A stretch of 64,000 bases of DNA from NCBI GenBank assembly GCA_022457155.1, contig JAJGOT010000168.1, positions 689,001 to 753,000 of the forward strand, written 5' to 3'. Origin of the DNA: Cladopsammia gracilis (lineage: Eukaryota > Cnidaria > Anthozoa > Scleractinia > Dendrophylliidae). Both the position numbers and the translations under genes were made by a program. Positions 1 through 10,804 of the stretch are shown in pieces (the first letter of the stretch is position 1; each line of letters begins with the position of its first letter). The notes beneath the pieces are model-generated. The model was not told the DNA's origin. It saw nothing but the letters and a program-made list of their open reading frames with translations, and made no database searches.

Positions 1-1006
1 GAAGTAACAAAACGTCTTCTGAAAACCCATGTTCCAATGTAATGAATGATGCAATATAGATTGAAAATTTTGGTTTAATGGTTGAGAATTAAGCTTAACT
101 GCAACGTTTATATCTTTACTACGTACACAAACGCTTTTTAGTCTCAGGAATGCAGAAATTGCGTTTTTAAGCAGTAACATGAAAAATAGTTTTTCGGGCG
201 GTGAATGCCCGTCTCCCACATAGAAACTCGCGCCTTCGGCGTGAAAGTTATGCATGAGTCAACGAAAATCTCGACCCCGGAACAAGGTGGGGATTTGGAA
301 AAAACCTTGCTCAAATCTCGAATAATACCCCACCCCAACCCTTGGGGATGCTTCGTTAAGTCAAAACATCAGCTAATACCCCCACCCCTGGGGGCTGTGT
401 TAGATGGCACTTGGTTGTTAGCCTGAAAAGGAAAAGGTACTGATGGTGAGTCATGAAACTTTCTTTTAAAGTTCAGGCAAGTTTTTTCAACCACCAAAAG
501 TTTAATAGGAATATAAAATAAAACAGTATACAGACCTTTGCAAACACTACAGATCCAAAAAACAAATAAAACAATGTGGTATTATATAAATCTTTAAATG
601 CATCTTCTGATCACATACCTATTTTCGAGGTTGTGCATATTTTTCCGCGAACTCCGTAGAACTTAGAACTTAGAATTAATTACGCCCAAACAGATTTCTC
701 TAATAATACTGGGCGGGTCGGTTTGCGGTTAAAGCCTACGTAAGTGGCTTGCCCTTTTATAGATCTTATAACTGGCCGCCGGGCTGACTGCTTAAAGCTA
801 TTTTAGGATATAGATGTTACTACTTCTGAAGAAAGTAAGTTCCAGACTATGTTTGTTCTTTCGTAGGAATATTGAATTCGTTTTCAGAATACTGCTTCCA
901 GTCCATTGACATCAGATGAGTGATATGAACGTAAATCTGAACCGAAGTGAAAGCACACAATTCGCTTGAGTTGGCTTGAGTTTTTTCTTATGAATAAGTC
1001 GAAGGT
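1..1006. other. Gene-free sequence with C-rich stretches
   Basis: No exon or domain is recognised here. Two C-rich patches near 320-395 (CCCCACCCCAACCC style) resemble the C-rich patch at 1755-1820 and look like pieces of an interspersed repeat. The rest is AT-rich and unremarkable. Confidence 0.4.
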
Positions 1007-1068
1007 CAAAAACTTCAGTTAATGTATGTCAAATATTTGACATATGTATTGACAAAAACTGAAGTTTT
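1007..1068. repeat. Short inverted repeat (hairpin)
   Basis: The sequence folds on itself: an outer AAAACTTCAGT / ACTGAAGTTTT pair surrounds an inner palindrome centred on AAATATTT. It is probably a small MITE remnant. No target duplication was identified. Confidence 0.5.
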
Positions 1069-1339
1069 CTGCTATATATCGCGCCACGTTGTAGCTGAGT
1101 ACTAAAATTCTGCTGTTTGGGCGCACAATGAGACCAAGAACGGGTACAAAATCTAAAAAAAATATTGATCACAGTTCGTAAATCAATATTGCTTTTGCGT
1201 TTTGCAATTCCCACTGAGCAAGGATGGCTTATGAATAACAAAAGCTACTCACCTTTGACTTTGCTTTTTCAAGAAACACACGAGAGATTAAGTTTCAGGT
1301 AAAAATGGTAAAGCGATAAAGCGATGACTCTTGATCCTC

Positions 1340-1712
1340 ATGTTACAGATGGTATAAATAGTAGACTTGATGAACTTTAATAGTTAGTGACATTTAGCTT
1401 CTTTCTTACCAATCATTTTCTGTTATTCTGTTATGTTATCTTTCAAAAGGTTTATAAGTAACGGTCCTATTATAACTGTATTCATTTTTGTTTTTTAGCC
1501 CCCGTAGAAGGTTGTTTTGCAAACCGAAATATCGGGCAAATATATACTACTGTTGTTTTATTTCACTTCTGTCTCAATCTCTTCTCTTTGCCGTAAGGAT
1601 CAGTTTGCCGTTTTTACCTATTATGTCAAGATTTTTAGTGATCCAGGTCTACGATAGATCCGGCTGCACTCTTCGTTGGTTTGTCGCTGTGGTTTTGCCG
1701 TTATTATAGTTT
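1340..1712 (+). mobile_element. Penelope-like element 3' end relic
   Basis: This stretch matches, in inverted orientation, the 3' flank of the Penelope-like coding tail at 42605-42963. Shared landmarks are a CCGTAAGGATCAGTTTGCCG segment and a hairpin motif at 1498-1537 (CCGTAGAA, stem GGTTG/CAACC-like, then CGAAATATCGGGC). No GIY-YIG coding sequence precedes it, so only the non-coding end survives. Confidence 0.55.
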
Positions 1713-2765
1713 TTGATGAAGTTTTATACGGGCAACCGTTGACACTATGCACAAATCCCCACCTATGCCCCACCCCCACGGGGCAGCTAAATTCACTAAA
1801 CGCTTCAAATACCCCACCTTCTCGGGCAGATTTTGTATTAATTCATAACTACCCTCCGCGTAACGCGCTTAAGCGCCAATGAAAACACTTGACAACTATG
1901 GAGTGTGACTCGTGCTGGGTGCCTAATGGACATTATGGACCAGCTTTATTACAAGATGTCCGAGAATACATAATGACAATATAGTTTAGCTAAGTAATGC
2001 ACAAAGTGAAACGAAAATACACGATTCAAAACAAAAAAATACAATTGATCTTAAACGTAATCAAAATTACAAAATTCGTTAATTGATTTTATAAGATCTA
2101 CATAGATGCGCATGGGTGCCTAATAAATGTACACTATGGACCCGCTTTATTACAAGTTGTCTGGGCAAAACAATTTATACATGATGACAACATAACTTAG
2201 CTAAATAATGCACAAGGTGAAACGAAATCGATTCAAAATACAGAATACAATAATTCAAATTTATAAGATAGATATGCATACAGTAAGGAAAGTGAAATGC
2301 GAATGAAATACAAAACAATGATACACTGCCCGGTACGAAAACCCGGAATAAAACCCATTGGGAGAAAAAACCCGGGAACGTACTCCTCGATCGAATGCAG
2401 CGTATCGAGCTCCGAGGATTAGAGCTTTAGACTAACTTTGGTAACAAGTTTGGTCACAGACGACGGCAGTCCAAAAGGCGAGATAGCAAAAAACGCTTAT
2501 ACATCTATATTTATACAAATATTCATAGTGTATCGTCAAATATAATTACATAACCTTTATTGTTTGAATAAATAAGAACAAAAGGTTATCACAAATGTGA
2601 AAAGAATGCTACGAATCGTCATGAAACAGCTTTTCAACTCCTCGTTGTTGCGTTGAAAAGCATTAATCCCCTACTATTCCCTTCTACACCCCACCTTGTC
2701 CTGGGGTTGGGGGGGGGGGGGGGTCGGGGTTTTCGTTTACTAATGCCGACTTGGTACGCCCCCGA
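1713..2765. other. Gene-free sequence
   Basis: Contains two imperfect direct copies (about 1918-2100 and 2108-2290) of a segment with the shared phrase TGGACC(A/C)GCTTTATTACAAG, so a small local tandem duplication. A poly-G run sits at 2709-2722. No coding potential seen. Confidence 0.45.
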
Positions 2766-2769
2766 CTAG

Positions 2770-2965
2770 TGTCAAGACATGGGAATCAGTAAACCATTAT
2801 CGATGGCTTCTTTAATTTAATTTTTTTTCTTTTTCTTTTTTAATCACCCATTTTACCTAAGTTTCGTGCAATGTCCCCCTGGCTGCAATGTCGTCCCTAG
2901 GCGCCGCGATAATAAATGCCGGAAAGACCCTGGGAAGAGGTTGTTCAGCAGACACAAGATGGTGC
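2770..2965 (+). pseudogene. Decayed duplicate of the secreted-protein first exon
   Basis: This segment is collinear with 3060-3240: a shared TTATCGATGGCTTC around the start codon, a T-rich stretch where the signal peptide would be, then AGACCCTGGG and CAGACACAAGATGG-type phrases. The reading frame stops within a few codons of the start (ATGGCTTCTTTAATTTAA) and the intervening sequence has drifted. It is read as a broken tandem copy of the exon immediately downstream. Confidence 0.5.
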
Positions 2966-3093
2966 TGCGTTGTGAAGTCAGACCCTAATAAACTGGATCC
3001 CATTATTTAGGTAAATGATTCAGAATTATTTTACCAATGATTAGAGGTACTGTCAACTTGTGACAAGACCTGGGAATCTATACACTGTTATCG

Positions 3094-3375
3094 ATGGCTT
3101 CATGTTTTTTAACTTTCAATTTTCTTTTAATTTTCTTTTTAATTTTTGCTTTTGTTCATTCATCCCACGATAATGAAAACCGAGAAGACACTGGGGACGA
3201 GGGTGCTCTCAGTAGACACAAAATGGCGTTGTACGGAGGAAAAAATTGTGAGGTGATTGGAAATGTCTCGTGGGATGGCAATGACTTGGAACCTGGAGCG
3301 ATAGCACTTTATAAGGACCGATGGAACGACTTTATTGAAGTCAGTAAAACAAGAGCATCAGCACTGTCAGCAAAG
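3094..3375 (+). CDS. Putative first exon of a secreted protein, unknown family
   Basis: An ATG opens 94 codons that run without a stop into a splice donor (GCAAAG|GTATGT), leaving codon phase 0. The first about 23 residues are strongly hydrophobic and end VHSSH, a typical signal peptide. The mature part is polar and acidic, with one cysteine and a potential N-glycosylation site (NVSW). The frame continues a further 24 codons past the donor only as intron read-through. I recognise no family. No second exon could be assigned; the next 600 bases are an interspersed repeat. A phrase near 3185-3203 resembles a motif dispersed elsewhere in the window, so part of the exon could derive from a repeat. 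The product is inferred to be exported; function unknown. Confidence 0.45.
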
Positions 3376-3397
3376 GTATGTCAATCAATCAATGATT

Positions 3398-3985
3398 TTT
3401 ATCTCGTTAAAGCGCATGCGCGCATAACGAGATATAGGAGTCACTAGAATATGGGGACAAAAGTTGTTAACAAATTTTTGTGGACTTTTGTCCGGGGGGG
3501 TTAGTTGTTTCTTCTTTATAGAAGCTATATTAGGTCATTGAGGATATGGTTGGTTAAACCGGTTAGGATTTCAAGAAGGGCATCACATACTGCTCCTTAA
3601 ATTTTTGGGGAACACCTCCGGACCTATTGTTAATTTCCCTTGGGTATCGGGATGTCAAAACTTGTGACGAACTTGTCATATCTTACATTACGTTACCGCA
3701 AAGGTATTAAGTTCTTCTTAAGTTTCGATATCTCACGTTACCTATCAGTTTCAATCATTTGTCGTAAAGCCATTTAAGCTGCATTGCGTTTTTTTTTGGC
3801 AAACGCAGTTTGAGAATTTCACGGTGTATTTTTACGAATGGAGACGTTTTAAGAAAGTTAAATGGGACGGGAAAGTTTGTGTTTTAATATGAGCAATATG
3901 GCAGAGCAAAATTGCGTTTGTTCTATTTTGATTCATTGCTATTACGGTTTGATTATGCAATAGTATGGGAACGACGTCATAGTTT
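3398..3985 (+). repeat. Interspersed repeat, copy A
   Basis: About 500 bp aligning closely with 34157-34700. Both copies start at TTTATCTCGTTAA(A/T)GCGC, share GGACAAAAGTTGTTAACAAA, a GTCCGGGGGGG run, and the phrase CAAGAAGGGC(A/G)TCACATACTGC, and end near GGCAGAGCAAAAT. The extension GGTTTGATTATGCAATAGTATGG (3948-3970) recurs near 35290. Confidence 0.65.
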
Positions 3986-4351
3986 TGTTTATTTAGCTAC
4001 CGTGCACAAGGATATTATGCGGATTGTGCGACTGAATTTGTTTTGCGGGAGGATATTTTTGCGGGTCGCGGAGACAGCTAAAATTTGCTGGAAGGAAATG
4101 CTTGCGGATTTCTGGGCAAGTATAAATAAAATCCAAGGCATCGGTATTAAACTGCAATTTTACTTCCTGACCGGAGGTTTGTATAGTTCCCATAGTTATG
4201 GTTGCTGTTCTGGCGCCAATATGAACATAAACAACGAGAAAACTAGTGAGTGAATTATTGTACGTTGTTGTAAAAACGTATCAGTATTATGATAACAGTC
4301 TCTGGTTCGTTTGAGGACGTGTCTGGAGTTGAATCAGGAATACAAATGCGG

Positions 4352-4435
4352 ACCGGATGGCGGCAGATGGCGGATGGCGGACGGCGGATAATAAAATGCA
4401 GATAACAAAATGCGGATGATAAAATGCGGATGAAA
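4352..4435 (+). repeat. Degenerate GCGGAT-type tandem repeat
   Basis: Irregular repetition of GATGGCGG/GGCGGAC and then AAATGCGGATGATA-like units over about 85 bp. Confidence 0.55.
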
Positions 4436-4671
4436 AAAACAACAGAAAAATAATTCCTTACGATTTTTACAAAAAAAAAAACAAAGAAAGAAAAGCAGAA
4501 ATAACTTTAAAATGGCACGAAACAAAAACACGAAACAGTAACTTTATTGTCCAAACTGTCTTCAAGTTCCACTTCATGCCTCACTCAACCCTAGTTGGAA
4601 AATATATGAATGTTGCGTTTCGAGCCCCTCCCCTAGGTTTGACCGATTGTGCAGTCTGCACGTGTTTGAGG

Positions 4672-4727
4672 ATGGAGTCCGACGAGTGTGACGATTACGG
4701 GCTTTTAAAATCTGTGTTTAGGAAACG
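4672..4727 (+). CDS. Putative short first coding exon, unknown product
   Basis: ATG in good initiation context (GAGGATGGAG, purine at -3 and G at +4) begins 18 codons plus two bases (MESDECDDYGLLKSVFRK) and reaches a consensus donor (AAACG|GTAAGT), phase 2. The peptide starts acidic and turns basic. No acceptor exon was found before the retroelement block at 5.0-7.4 kb, so the gene is either interrupted, has a long intron, or is not real. No family is recognised from so few residues. Confidence 0.35.
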
Positions 4728-4850
4728 GTAAGTTAGTAGAGTTCTTAAATTCGATTTAACTTCACCTGTTACTTTGCTTCACAAACAATCTTTGCTGACT
4801 TTTTATTCGTGTTTGTATCTGGTTCGTTGAAGAGTCAGGAAGGTGATGCA

Positions 4851-4990
4851 GTTGAGTGTTTTTATCATAGATATGTTAAAAGGGTTAATTACTACACTAG
4901 TTTCCGTTATGGATATCTTTGGAATGCATGTATTCAGATAAGACCTTTTTGAGTGTTCCACTGTCACGATCATTCATTCCTGTGTTATCC
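4851..4990 (+). repeat. Direct repeat flanking a retroelement block, left copy
   Basis: Nearly identical to 7388-7533, starting TTGAGTGTTTTTATCATAG and ending ATTCATTCCTGTGTTAT; the left copy has lost about 7 bp in the middle. The pair brackets DIRS-like and LINE fragments. Confidence 0.75.
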
Positions 4991-5039
4991 TTTGTGAAAG
5001 CAAGAGCAACACTACAATGGTGTCTCAGTGATTCCGACC

Positions 5040-5469
5040 GCCATTACTGTGTCCGATCCAGAACTGTTGGCATGTGATGCTTGTCTTGATGCTTGTGGTG
5101 CAGTGTGTTTTGGGACTCTTTTGGGGAATTCTTCCATGCCAAGTTTCCTCCTTTTATTGCTAGTCAACATTTGAACATTAACCAGCTCGAACTGCTTACA
5201 ATCAGGTCAGCGTATACGCACTGAACAATCAACGTTCAACGAACGCCTTCATGCAGCGTTGTCTACGTGAACTTTGGTTGTTGCTGTCTCTTAACAATAT
5301 CCGTTTATCTGCGCGTTACATTAGCGGGAAGTCTAACGTTTTAGCGGATGCGTTGAGTCGTTCTCACTTAGACTCCGCGTACTCAGACTATGTGCAGCAT
5401 GCCGTAGCTACCTTGAACCTTACCCAAGTATTTCCTAGCGACTCTAAGTTCGTTTTTAATGTATATTAA
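5040..5469 (+). pseudogene. DIRS-like retrotransposon RT/RNase H fragment
   Basis: Conceptual translation, in pieces, resembles the RNase H region that follows the reverse transcriptase of DIRS-type elements: an ACDACLDACGAV segment (5065-5100), FHAKFPPFIASQ and NINQLELLTI (frame 5129-5203), then NAFMQRCLRELW and ARYISGKSNVLADALSR (5240-5361). The last phrase is the conserved RNase H C-terminal motif. At least one frameshift and a stop lie between the pieces. The tyrosine recombinase fragment 350 bp downstream on the same strand is the partner expected of a DIRS-type element. It is not an active copy. Confidence 0.65.
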
Positions 5470-5819
5470 GTAGCTACTTCGATTTATTTTCATAAATCCT
5501 TATTAAGTTTATTGATTTTTTTTCTTTCTGTTTTTCAATTTAATCTCGCAGATCACATCGACGCTTTGCAGCGCTAGCAGTATTTAGGAACTATTCAGGT
5601 CCATGCTTTTTGCGACTACACAAAGCGCTCTATGAGATGCTATATGCGAACATATTTATTGTTTTGCCAATATTTCGATTTCTTACCTTTTCCAGTTTCC
5701 AAATCCGTTTATTTGCTTTATTTAGTTTTTTTTTGTCACGTTCTTTAACGTCATACCGTTCGATCGTTAATTATTTGAGCATTATTTCACATATTAACCG
5801 CTCGTGTGGTGCCAGTTTT

Positions 5820-6541
5820 GCCTTTCTTCACAATTATGACGTTTATCTTGCCAAACAAGCGGTGCGTCGGATCTTGGGTGATTGTGTCGCACGAAAAGAA
5901 CCGATCACTGTTGAGATCCTTTTACAATTGTCCCGTATTTTCGATTTAGATAATCATTTGCACGTCTGCATGCGTACTTTATTTTTAGTAGCCTTATTTT
6001 TTTTTACGTATCTCTAATTTAGTACCGTATAAGTTGTCTGAAATTGGCGATTCCCAGGCGTATTTTTTGACGCTATCTAGCGTGACTTTCACACCGCAAG
6101 GGGTTTTGTTGCGCATCACGCGCACGGAGACACTCCAGTTTCGGGAGCGGGTTTTAGAAATTCCCTTGCCGTTTATTCCCGGTTCGCCCCTTTGTCCTGT
6201 CACCGCGCTTAGGCAGTATTTATCTAGTGTACAATTGTCGCCCTCCACCATTATTCGTTTGTCAATCTCGGGGATCGAACAAGCGTATCTTGGCTCACCA
6301 GTATAATGCTTTTATTAAGAAGTCACTTTCAGCCATTGGGTTTAATCCCGCACAGTATTCCTCGCACAGTTTTCGTCGCGGGGGCGCTACATTTGCTTTT
6401 TGTAATCGAGCGCCTACAGCTTTTATTAAATCGCATGGCGATTGGAAGAGTGACGCATATTTAGTCTATCTCACTCTTCCCAACGAAAATAAGTTTAAAA
6501 TTCTCCATTCTATCACAACCAGACTCTCTCCCACATCGTAA
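5820..6541 (+). pseudogene. DIRS-type tyrosine recombinase fragment
   Basis: Three overlapping frames give a degenerate tyrosine recombinase. The N-terminal core-binding part is at 5820-6000 (LAKQAVRRILGDCVARKEPI). A central part is at 6034-6306. The catalytic C-terminus is at 6227-6541 with HSFRRGGATFA (H-x-x-R), SHGDWKSDAY (H/W position) and YLVYL supplying the nucleophilic tyrosine. Frameshifts separate them. Such enzymes integrate the circular DNA of DIRS/Ngaro elements instead of a DDE integrase. The order RNase H then recombinase matches that class. Inferred to be inactive. Confidence 0.7.
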
Positions 6542-6699
6542 CTTCTTCTTCTCAAACCCTTATTTCATTCTTTTTTCCCCTTTGGGTTTGGCGGTCTAGG
6601 GTGTTGTCTCTTGTGCAGTATCAATTTTGAATAAACATCCGTTTAACCCCATCTACTGAGTCTGTTTGTAGTAGTAATTGCAAAACAGTGTCTATCCAT

Positions 6700-7386
6700 A
6701 TCAAATACCCTTGCATTGCATGACATTCCGAGTTTTATGACCTCAATAAACAAAATTTTAGAAACCTTCCAAGGTATATCAGATACAAATTCTCTTTTCG
6801 TGGAAAATAGTCAGAAATCCATGAAAATTTTCTTAAATAGAATTATTAATAATATAGAATCAGAATCTAAGGTACATCAGATGAAGCTTGTTCAACTAAA
6901 CATCAAGCTTAATTTTTATTCTAAATTCACAAATGACACAGGAAGTTCTAGTAACTGTTATGACGTAATAAAAAATATGAAACACAGACGAACACTGGCT
7001 AAGTTTCGAACAGGAAATCATTGCCTACGTGTTGAAACGGGTAGACATGCAAAACCAAAAATTCCAAGAGATTTGAGGCACTGCGAATGCTGCTTACCAA
7101 ATGACGTTGAAGAAGAAATTCATTTCTTTTTCGACTGTGTTTCATATTCTGACCTAAGAAATTCACTACATTGTAAAAGTTTTTTGAACCTACAAAATAC
7201 ATATAGAATTAATTTCTTTTTTAACAATGTTGACACAGGTGGGTCACTTTATATATGAAGCTTCAGAGAGACTAAACACTCTGTTAGCAAGGACTGCAAT
7301 CACTATATTCTAGTTTAATCTGTTAGTGTAATAGGCAATACCATGTATGTAAATGGGAATGCTAATAAACTTTTGATTTGATTTGT
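6700..7386 (+). pseudogene. LINE ORF2 C-terminal tail and 3' end
   Basis: The frame at 6716-7258 encodes the C-terminal segment of a non-LTR retrotransposon polymerase: RRTLAKFRTGNHCLRVETGR, then a Cys/His cluster CECCLPNDVEEEIHFFFDC. This cluster is typical of the zinc-knuckle-like tail after the reverse transcriptase. The 3' untranslated end finishes with ATAAACTTTTGATTTGATTTG-like repetition at 7366-7386, the usual short tail repeat. The 5' part is missing (5' truncation). It is not a host gene. Confidence 0.75.
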
Positions 7387-7387
7387 A

Positions 7388-7533
7388 ATTGAGTGTTTTT
7401 ATCATAGATATGTTAAAAGGGTTAATTACTACACTAGTTTCCGTTATGGATATCTTTGGAATGCATGTGTATTCAGATATTAAAGACCTTTTTGAGTGTT
7501 CCACTGGCACGATCATTCATTCCTGTGTTATTT
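7388..7533 (+). repeat. Direct repeat flanking a retroelement block, right copy
   Basis: Partner of 4851-4990. It begins immediately after the LINE tail at 7386. The open frame across it (7389-7625) is shared with no known protein and is taken as chance. Confidence 0.75.
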
Positions 7534-7789
7534 ATAATCGCCAAAACGGGAATCTGAATAACTGGTTATATATATTTAAAGTTAACTTCGTCAGGGGTGA
7601 AAGAGTTTTGTTTCCTAAGTACTAGAAAATCATACTTTTCATACTTTTCACGTTTTTTAAATTTGGCTTTCTTTACATGTAGTATTTTATCTATTAAACA
7701 TACGATACATATATTAATTTGAGAATATCAGTATTATAAAAGTGACAGGCCAAACACGACTCCCGCTAGTTGCAAAATGTATAAAGAAA

Positions 7790-8145
7790 CCTCTAGAATA
7801 GCTTTGACAAATGCTCGATGTATTGTATGACTCTTTGATCTTTGGGATATAAATCTCTTTAATGACAGGAGGTCAGTTTACATGCTGTGCACACTCACTG
7901 CCATTTATAGAATTATTGTTTCTCTATGCCTTCGTTATGCTAGTTCTCTTGGCATATGTTGGGGCGTCTTTGGCTAACTTTTGTTGCAAGATAAGTAGTG
8001 ATCGGCTGCAGTTTTTGTTAATTTTTATGAATATGCTCGGATCAGTCAATTTCTCAGCCGGTGATTTAGTGTCTAAGTCTGCGGTGTGCAAGACTTGTGA
8101 GAAAGTGGATCTTTATCACGGATGTAAGTGTCTAAGATCAAAGTC
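7790..8145 (+). repeat. Interspersed repeat of the 51/52 kb family
   Basis: Aligns to the reverse complement of 52380-52700 and, less well, 51200-51490. Shared landmarks are CTCTTTGAT, AGGAGGT, GGTGTGCAAGACTTGTGAGA and TCTAAG phrases. The 103-codon open frame here (7862-8173) is hydrophobic but the other copies do not keep it, so coding is doubtful. Confidence 0.6.
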
Positions 8146-8683
8146 TGAAGCTGCCGTATCTCTACTGGAATAATGACTTCTTGCAGTTTATGTTTTAGCT
8201 CCTTGTTTTATTCTGTTTTTGAGTAGTGTTTCTTGTAGCTTGAAGAACCTCCTGATCCGTTGTTTCATAATGGCGTTCGGGATTGCATCCCGACAATGGC
8301 TTGTACAGATGTAGTGATCTGTTTTGAAAATCTCACGGATGCTAGTGAATTCTTACGTTTTTCCACAGTTTATTTTTTAGTATTTATCAAATTATGATCC
8401 TAAAGCTGTAAACTGCGCATTGTAAATTGGCGTAGAAATAATGGCAAAGTCCCGGTTTGGCGTCATCTAATTACCATTTTGTAAATTCAAATCTCTAAAA
8501 ATAAACTCACAAACGCGACGTTGAAAACAAGAAATATTTTACCATTCAACTATTCAATGTACATAGAGTTAATTCTGAAAATATATTTCTAGGGGTGAGG
8601 TACCGTGTATACGGTAAACACCGTGAGTTACGTTCGTGTTGCAGTTACAGTTTTGAATTTGTTTTCGTACTTGGAATGAATAT
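8146..8683. other. Gene-free sequence
   Basis: AT-rich; no exon, domain or clear repeat identified other than the 8-bp target duplication ATGAATAT at 8676-8683 belonging to the next element. Confidence 0.4.
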
Positions 8684-9115
8684 CCCGGGGGGGGGGGGTA
8701 CTCCCTATAATGGGCTATACGGGGATGCTCCGCCCTAAAGGGGTACCCTTTTGAGGCTAGAGGTATATGAAAGGGTCGGGATTTCACGAGTTGAAGTATA
8801 TGAAAGGGTAGGGATTTTACGAAGAATAGGAAAGGGAAGTGAAGCCACGCCGTTGAAGCATAAAAAGGGTAGGGAAAACTGCCATTTAACTATTATAAAA
8901 ATGGCCTTTCAAAATATCTCAAACAGACACACTTAAAGGCTCTCAAAGGGGTACCATTTTTATTGAAAGGTATATGAAAGGGGTACCATTTTCAATGAAA
9001 GGTATATGAAAGGGGTACCTTTTCTGGCAAAATCGGTATATGAAAGGGTAAGGGTTTGAACCTCGGGGCGGAGCATCCCCGTACGAAACTTTGCTGAGTA
9101 CCCCCCCCCCCCGGG
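8684..9115. mobile_element. Poly-G-ended non-autonomous DNA transposon, copy 1
   Basis: Terminal inverted repeats CCCGGGGGGGGGGTACTC / GAGTACCCCCCCCCCCCCGGG, with a second inverted pair inside (GGGGATGCTCCGCCC / GGGCGGAGCATCCCC). It is bounded by a perfect 8-bp target duplication ATGAATAT (8676-8683 and 9116-9123). The interior is a run of GGTATATGAAAGGG(G)TA units in near-tandem array. No transposase. An 8-bp duplication is typical of hAT elements. Confidence 0.8.
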
Positions 9116-9123
9116 ATGAATAT

Positions 9124-9600
9124 TGACTTATTGTGACCCGTACGAACTTTTTACGACTGATACCATAAGTTATGTAAGGCAATGTAAAAACAAGGAGTAA
9201 CGGTAATCAATGTATTTTAAAGTTAATGTTTTCACGCTTACGTGAGTTCGAGCCAGTTGATTACGCGGCTTTGCTGGTCATGAATGTGTGTGTGTGTGTG
9301 TGTTGTGTGTGTGGGAAATGGGATTTGTGATCCCGGGTTATGGACCCTTCACGCTCAGTAACTAGTATAGGGTGAAGTAGAAAATGCTTTATCTGAGAAC
9401 ATGAAAGGCGAATGCAAGTTGAAATTTAATTCTTCATTACTTGTTAAATACTTTAAGACATGCAGTTTCAACAATAACTATTTCTTTTTTTGTAAAAGTC
9501 ATAAGAAGGGTCGCACGGAGGTTCATTTTTTATTTTGTAGTGCAAATTAGGGCCTTTGTTATTTAAACCTCACTGGGATTACAAAATTTAAATAAGAAAG
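9124..9600. other. Gene-free sequence with a (TG)n microsatellite
   Basis: (TG)n with one interruption at about 9286-9312. Otherwise AT-rich with no coding signal. Confidence 0.5.
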
Positions 9601-9639
9601 GAAAAACGAAATGAGTTCTGGTAGTTGTAGTCAAATGAC

Positions 9640-10403
9640 GCTATCGTGCAAATGGCCTATTGTGGTTACAGGGGGAGTGTCGTTGCTGGTTGCTGTAGTG
9701 GGGGCCGGGGGGCCTCTGGTGTCCACCCCCCCCCCCCCACCTCCGGGCGCTGGAGCCTCGCGGTTCGCCTCGCGGCGTTTCGCCTTCGGGGAGTCTTTAA
9801 CAACGAGCTCGGAAGACTGGCACCGGTAGCATAGTATTGGCTGGCCCGTGTACTTAAAAAATAACTCGAGCCCTTGAGTGACTATTATTATTTGCGTGAC
9901 ACTGCCTTTTGTAAACGTGTGAATTCTACGACACGGATGCTGTTCTTGATGTGCTTGTAGCCCGTGGCTTTGAAGCAAAGCCAGCGGACTGCTCGAGCTT
10001 TGAGGTCGCCGTATTGTTCCACGAGTTGTAGCAGGTTTTCATCGGGGAATTCAACGGGAATGAAGCATGACACGTGTAGTGCTTTTTGCCCTAAAAGGCG
10101 TAAAGGGATAACGCGGCTTTCGCAGTCAAAGCCCGATGCCGCGAACCGCGTGGCCGATTCTGTAGATCGGAGGCTGATGTCGAAGCACTTTCCTCCGTAG
10201 AGGGGTACAATCCCAACGATTTCTTCCTTAAAGTTCGGTAACGACTGCGCTATACTGAGCGAGTCAAGATCCAGGTTTTCCTCCCCTATCAAGCGGACAG
10301 TAAGAACGGCTGGTGTGCGGGACTCGCGGCCATCTCCACGTAACGCGAGGGCGAGAAAACTCGTGAGACCAAAACCAAAACCACAAAATTGAAAAGCACG
10401 CAC
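9640..10403 (-). pseudogene. Retrotransposon ORF1 (gag-like) with CCHC knuckle, broken
   Basis: The minus-strand frame 10403-9888 (171 codons, no ATG at its start) encodes a gag/ORF1-like RNA-binding region: SLPNFKEEIVGIVPLYGGK, GFDCESRVIPLRLLG and EFPDENLLQLVEQYGDLK. The frame then shifts. At about 9880-9760 another frame gives FFKYTGQPILCYRC, the start of a CCHC zinc knuckle whose His and last Cys appear replaced. Such proteins coat the RNA of LINE-type elements. The C-terminal part runs into a poly-C stretch (9726-9740). No polymerase follows, so this is an isolated relic. The family assignment comes from sequence style and is moderately secure. Confidence 0.6.
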
Positions 10404-10634
10404 TCACCAAAGCGAAGACAGATAGTTACCAGACGCTTTCTTGCTTGTGGTGAAAAAACGGCACCAAATCTTGTGAAAAAAAGCTCTCCTTAGTCGTCGA
10501 AGTTTAGGACTATTCTGGCTTTTGGTCTTGAAAAAGTGGGGCACTGATGAGAACAGATCCCCCAATGCTGTACAGAGAAGTTGTTAGCAGAGGGGCACGG
10601 GTTCCCCTCCTTTTGCAAAAAAAAAAAATAAATA

Positions 10635-10666
<32 letters not shown>

Positions 10667-10804
10667 TAAGGCCCAGCCTATAACATTTTCTAAACACGTC
10701 TATTGTATAACCAAATAATAGGACCCCATTTTAGTCACTAGCGTGAAAATGTAAATAACTTCTGTAAAATTGCAAGGACCACTAGAACAAACAGTAGCAA
10801 TATA
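10404..10804. other. Gene-free sequence with (AAT)n microsatellite
   Basis: An A-rich tract grades into (AAT)n at about 10628-10669. No gene seen. Confidence 0.55.

Noticed and set aside
3912..4253. 113-codon frame as a gene
   Set aside because: Its first part is repeat sequence shared with 35.3 kb, has no splice support, and the opposite strand is equally open.
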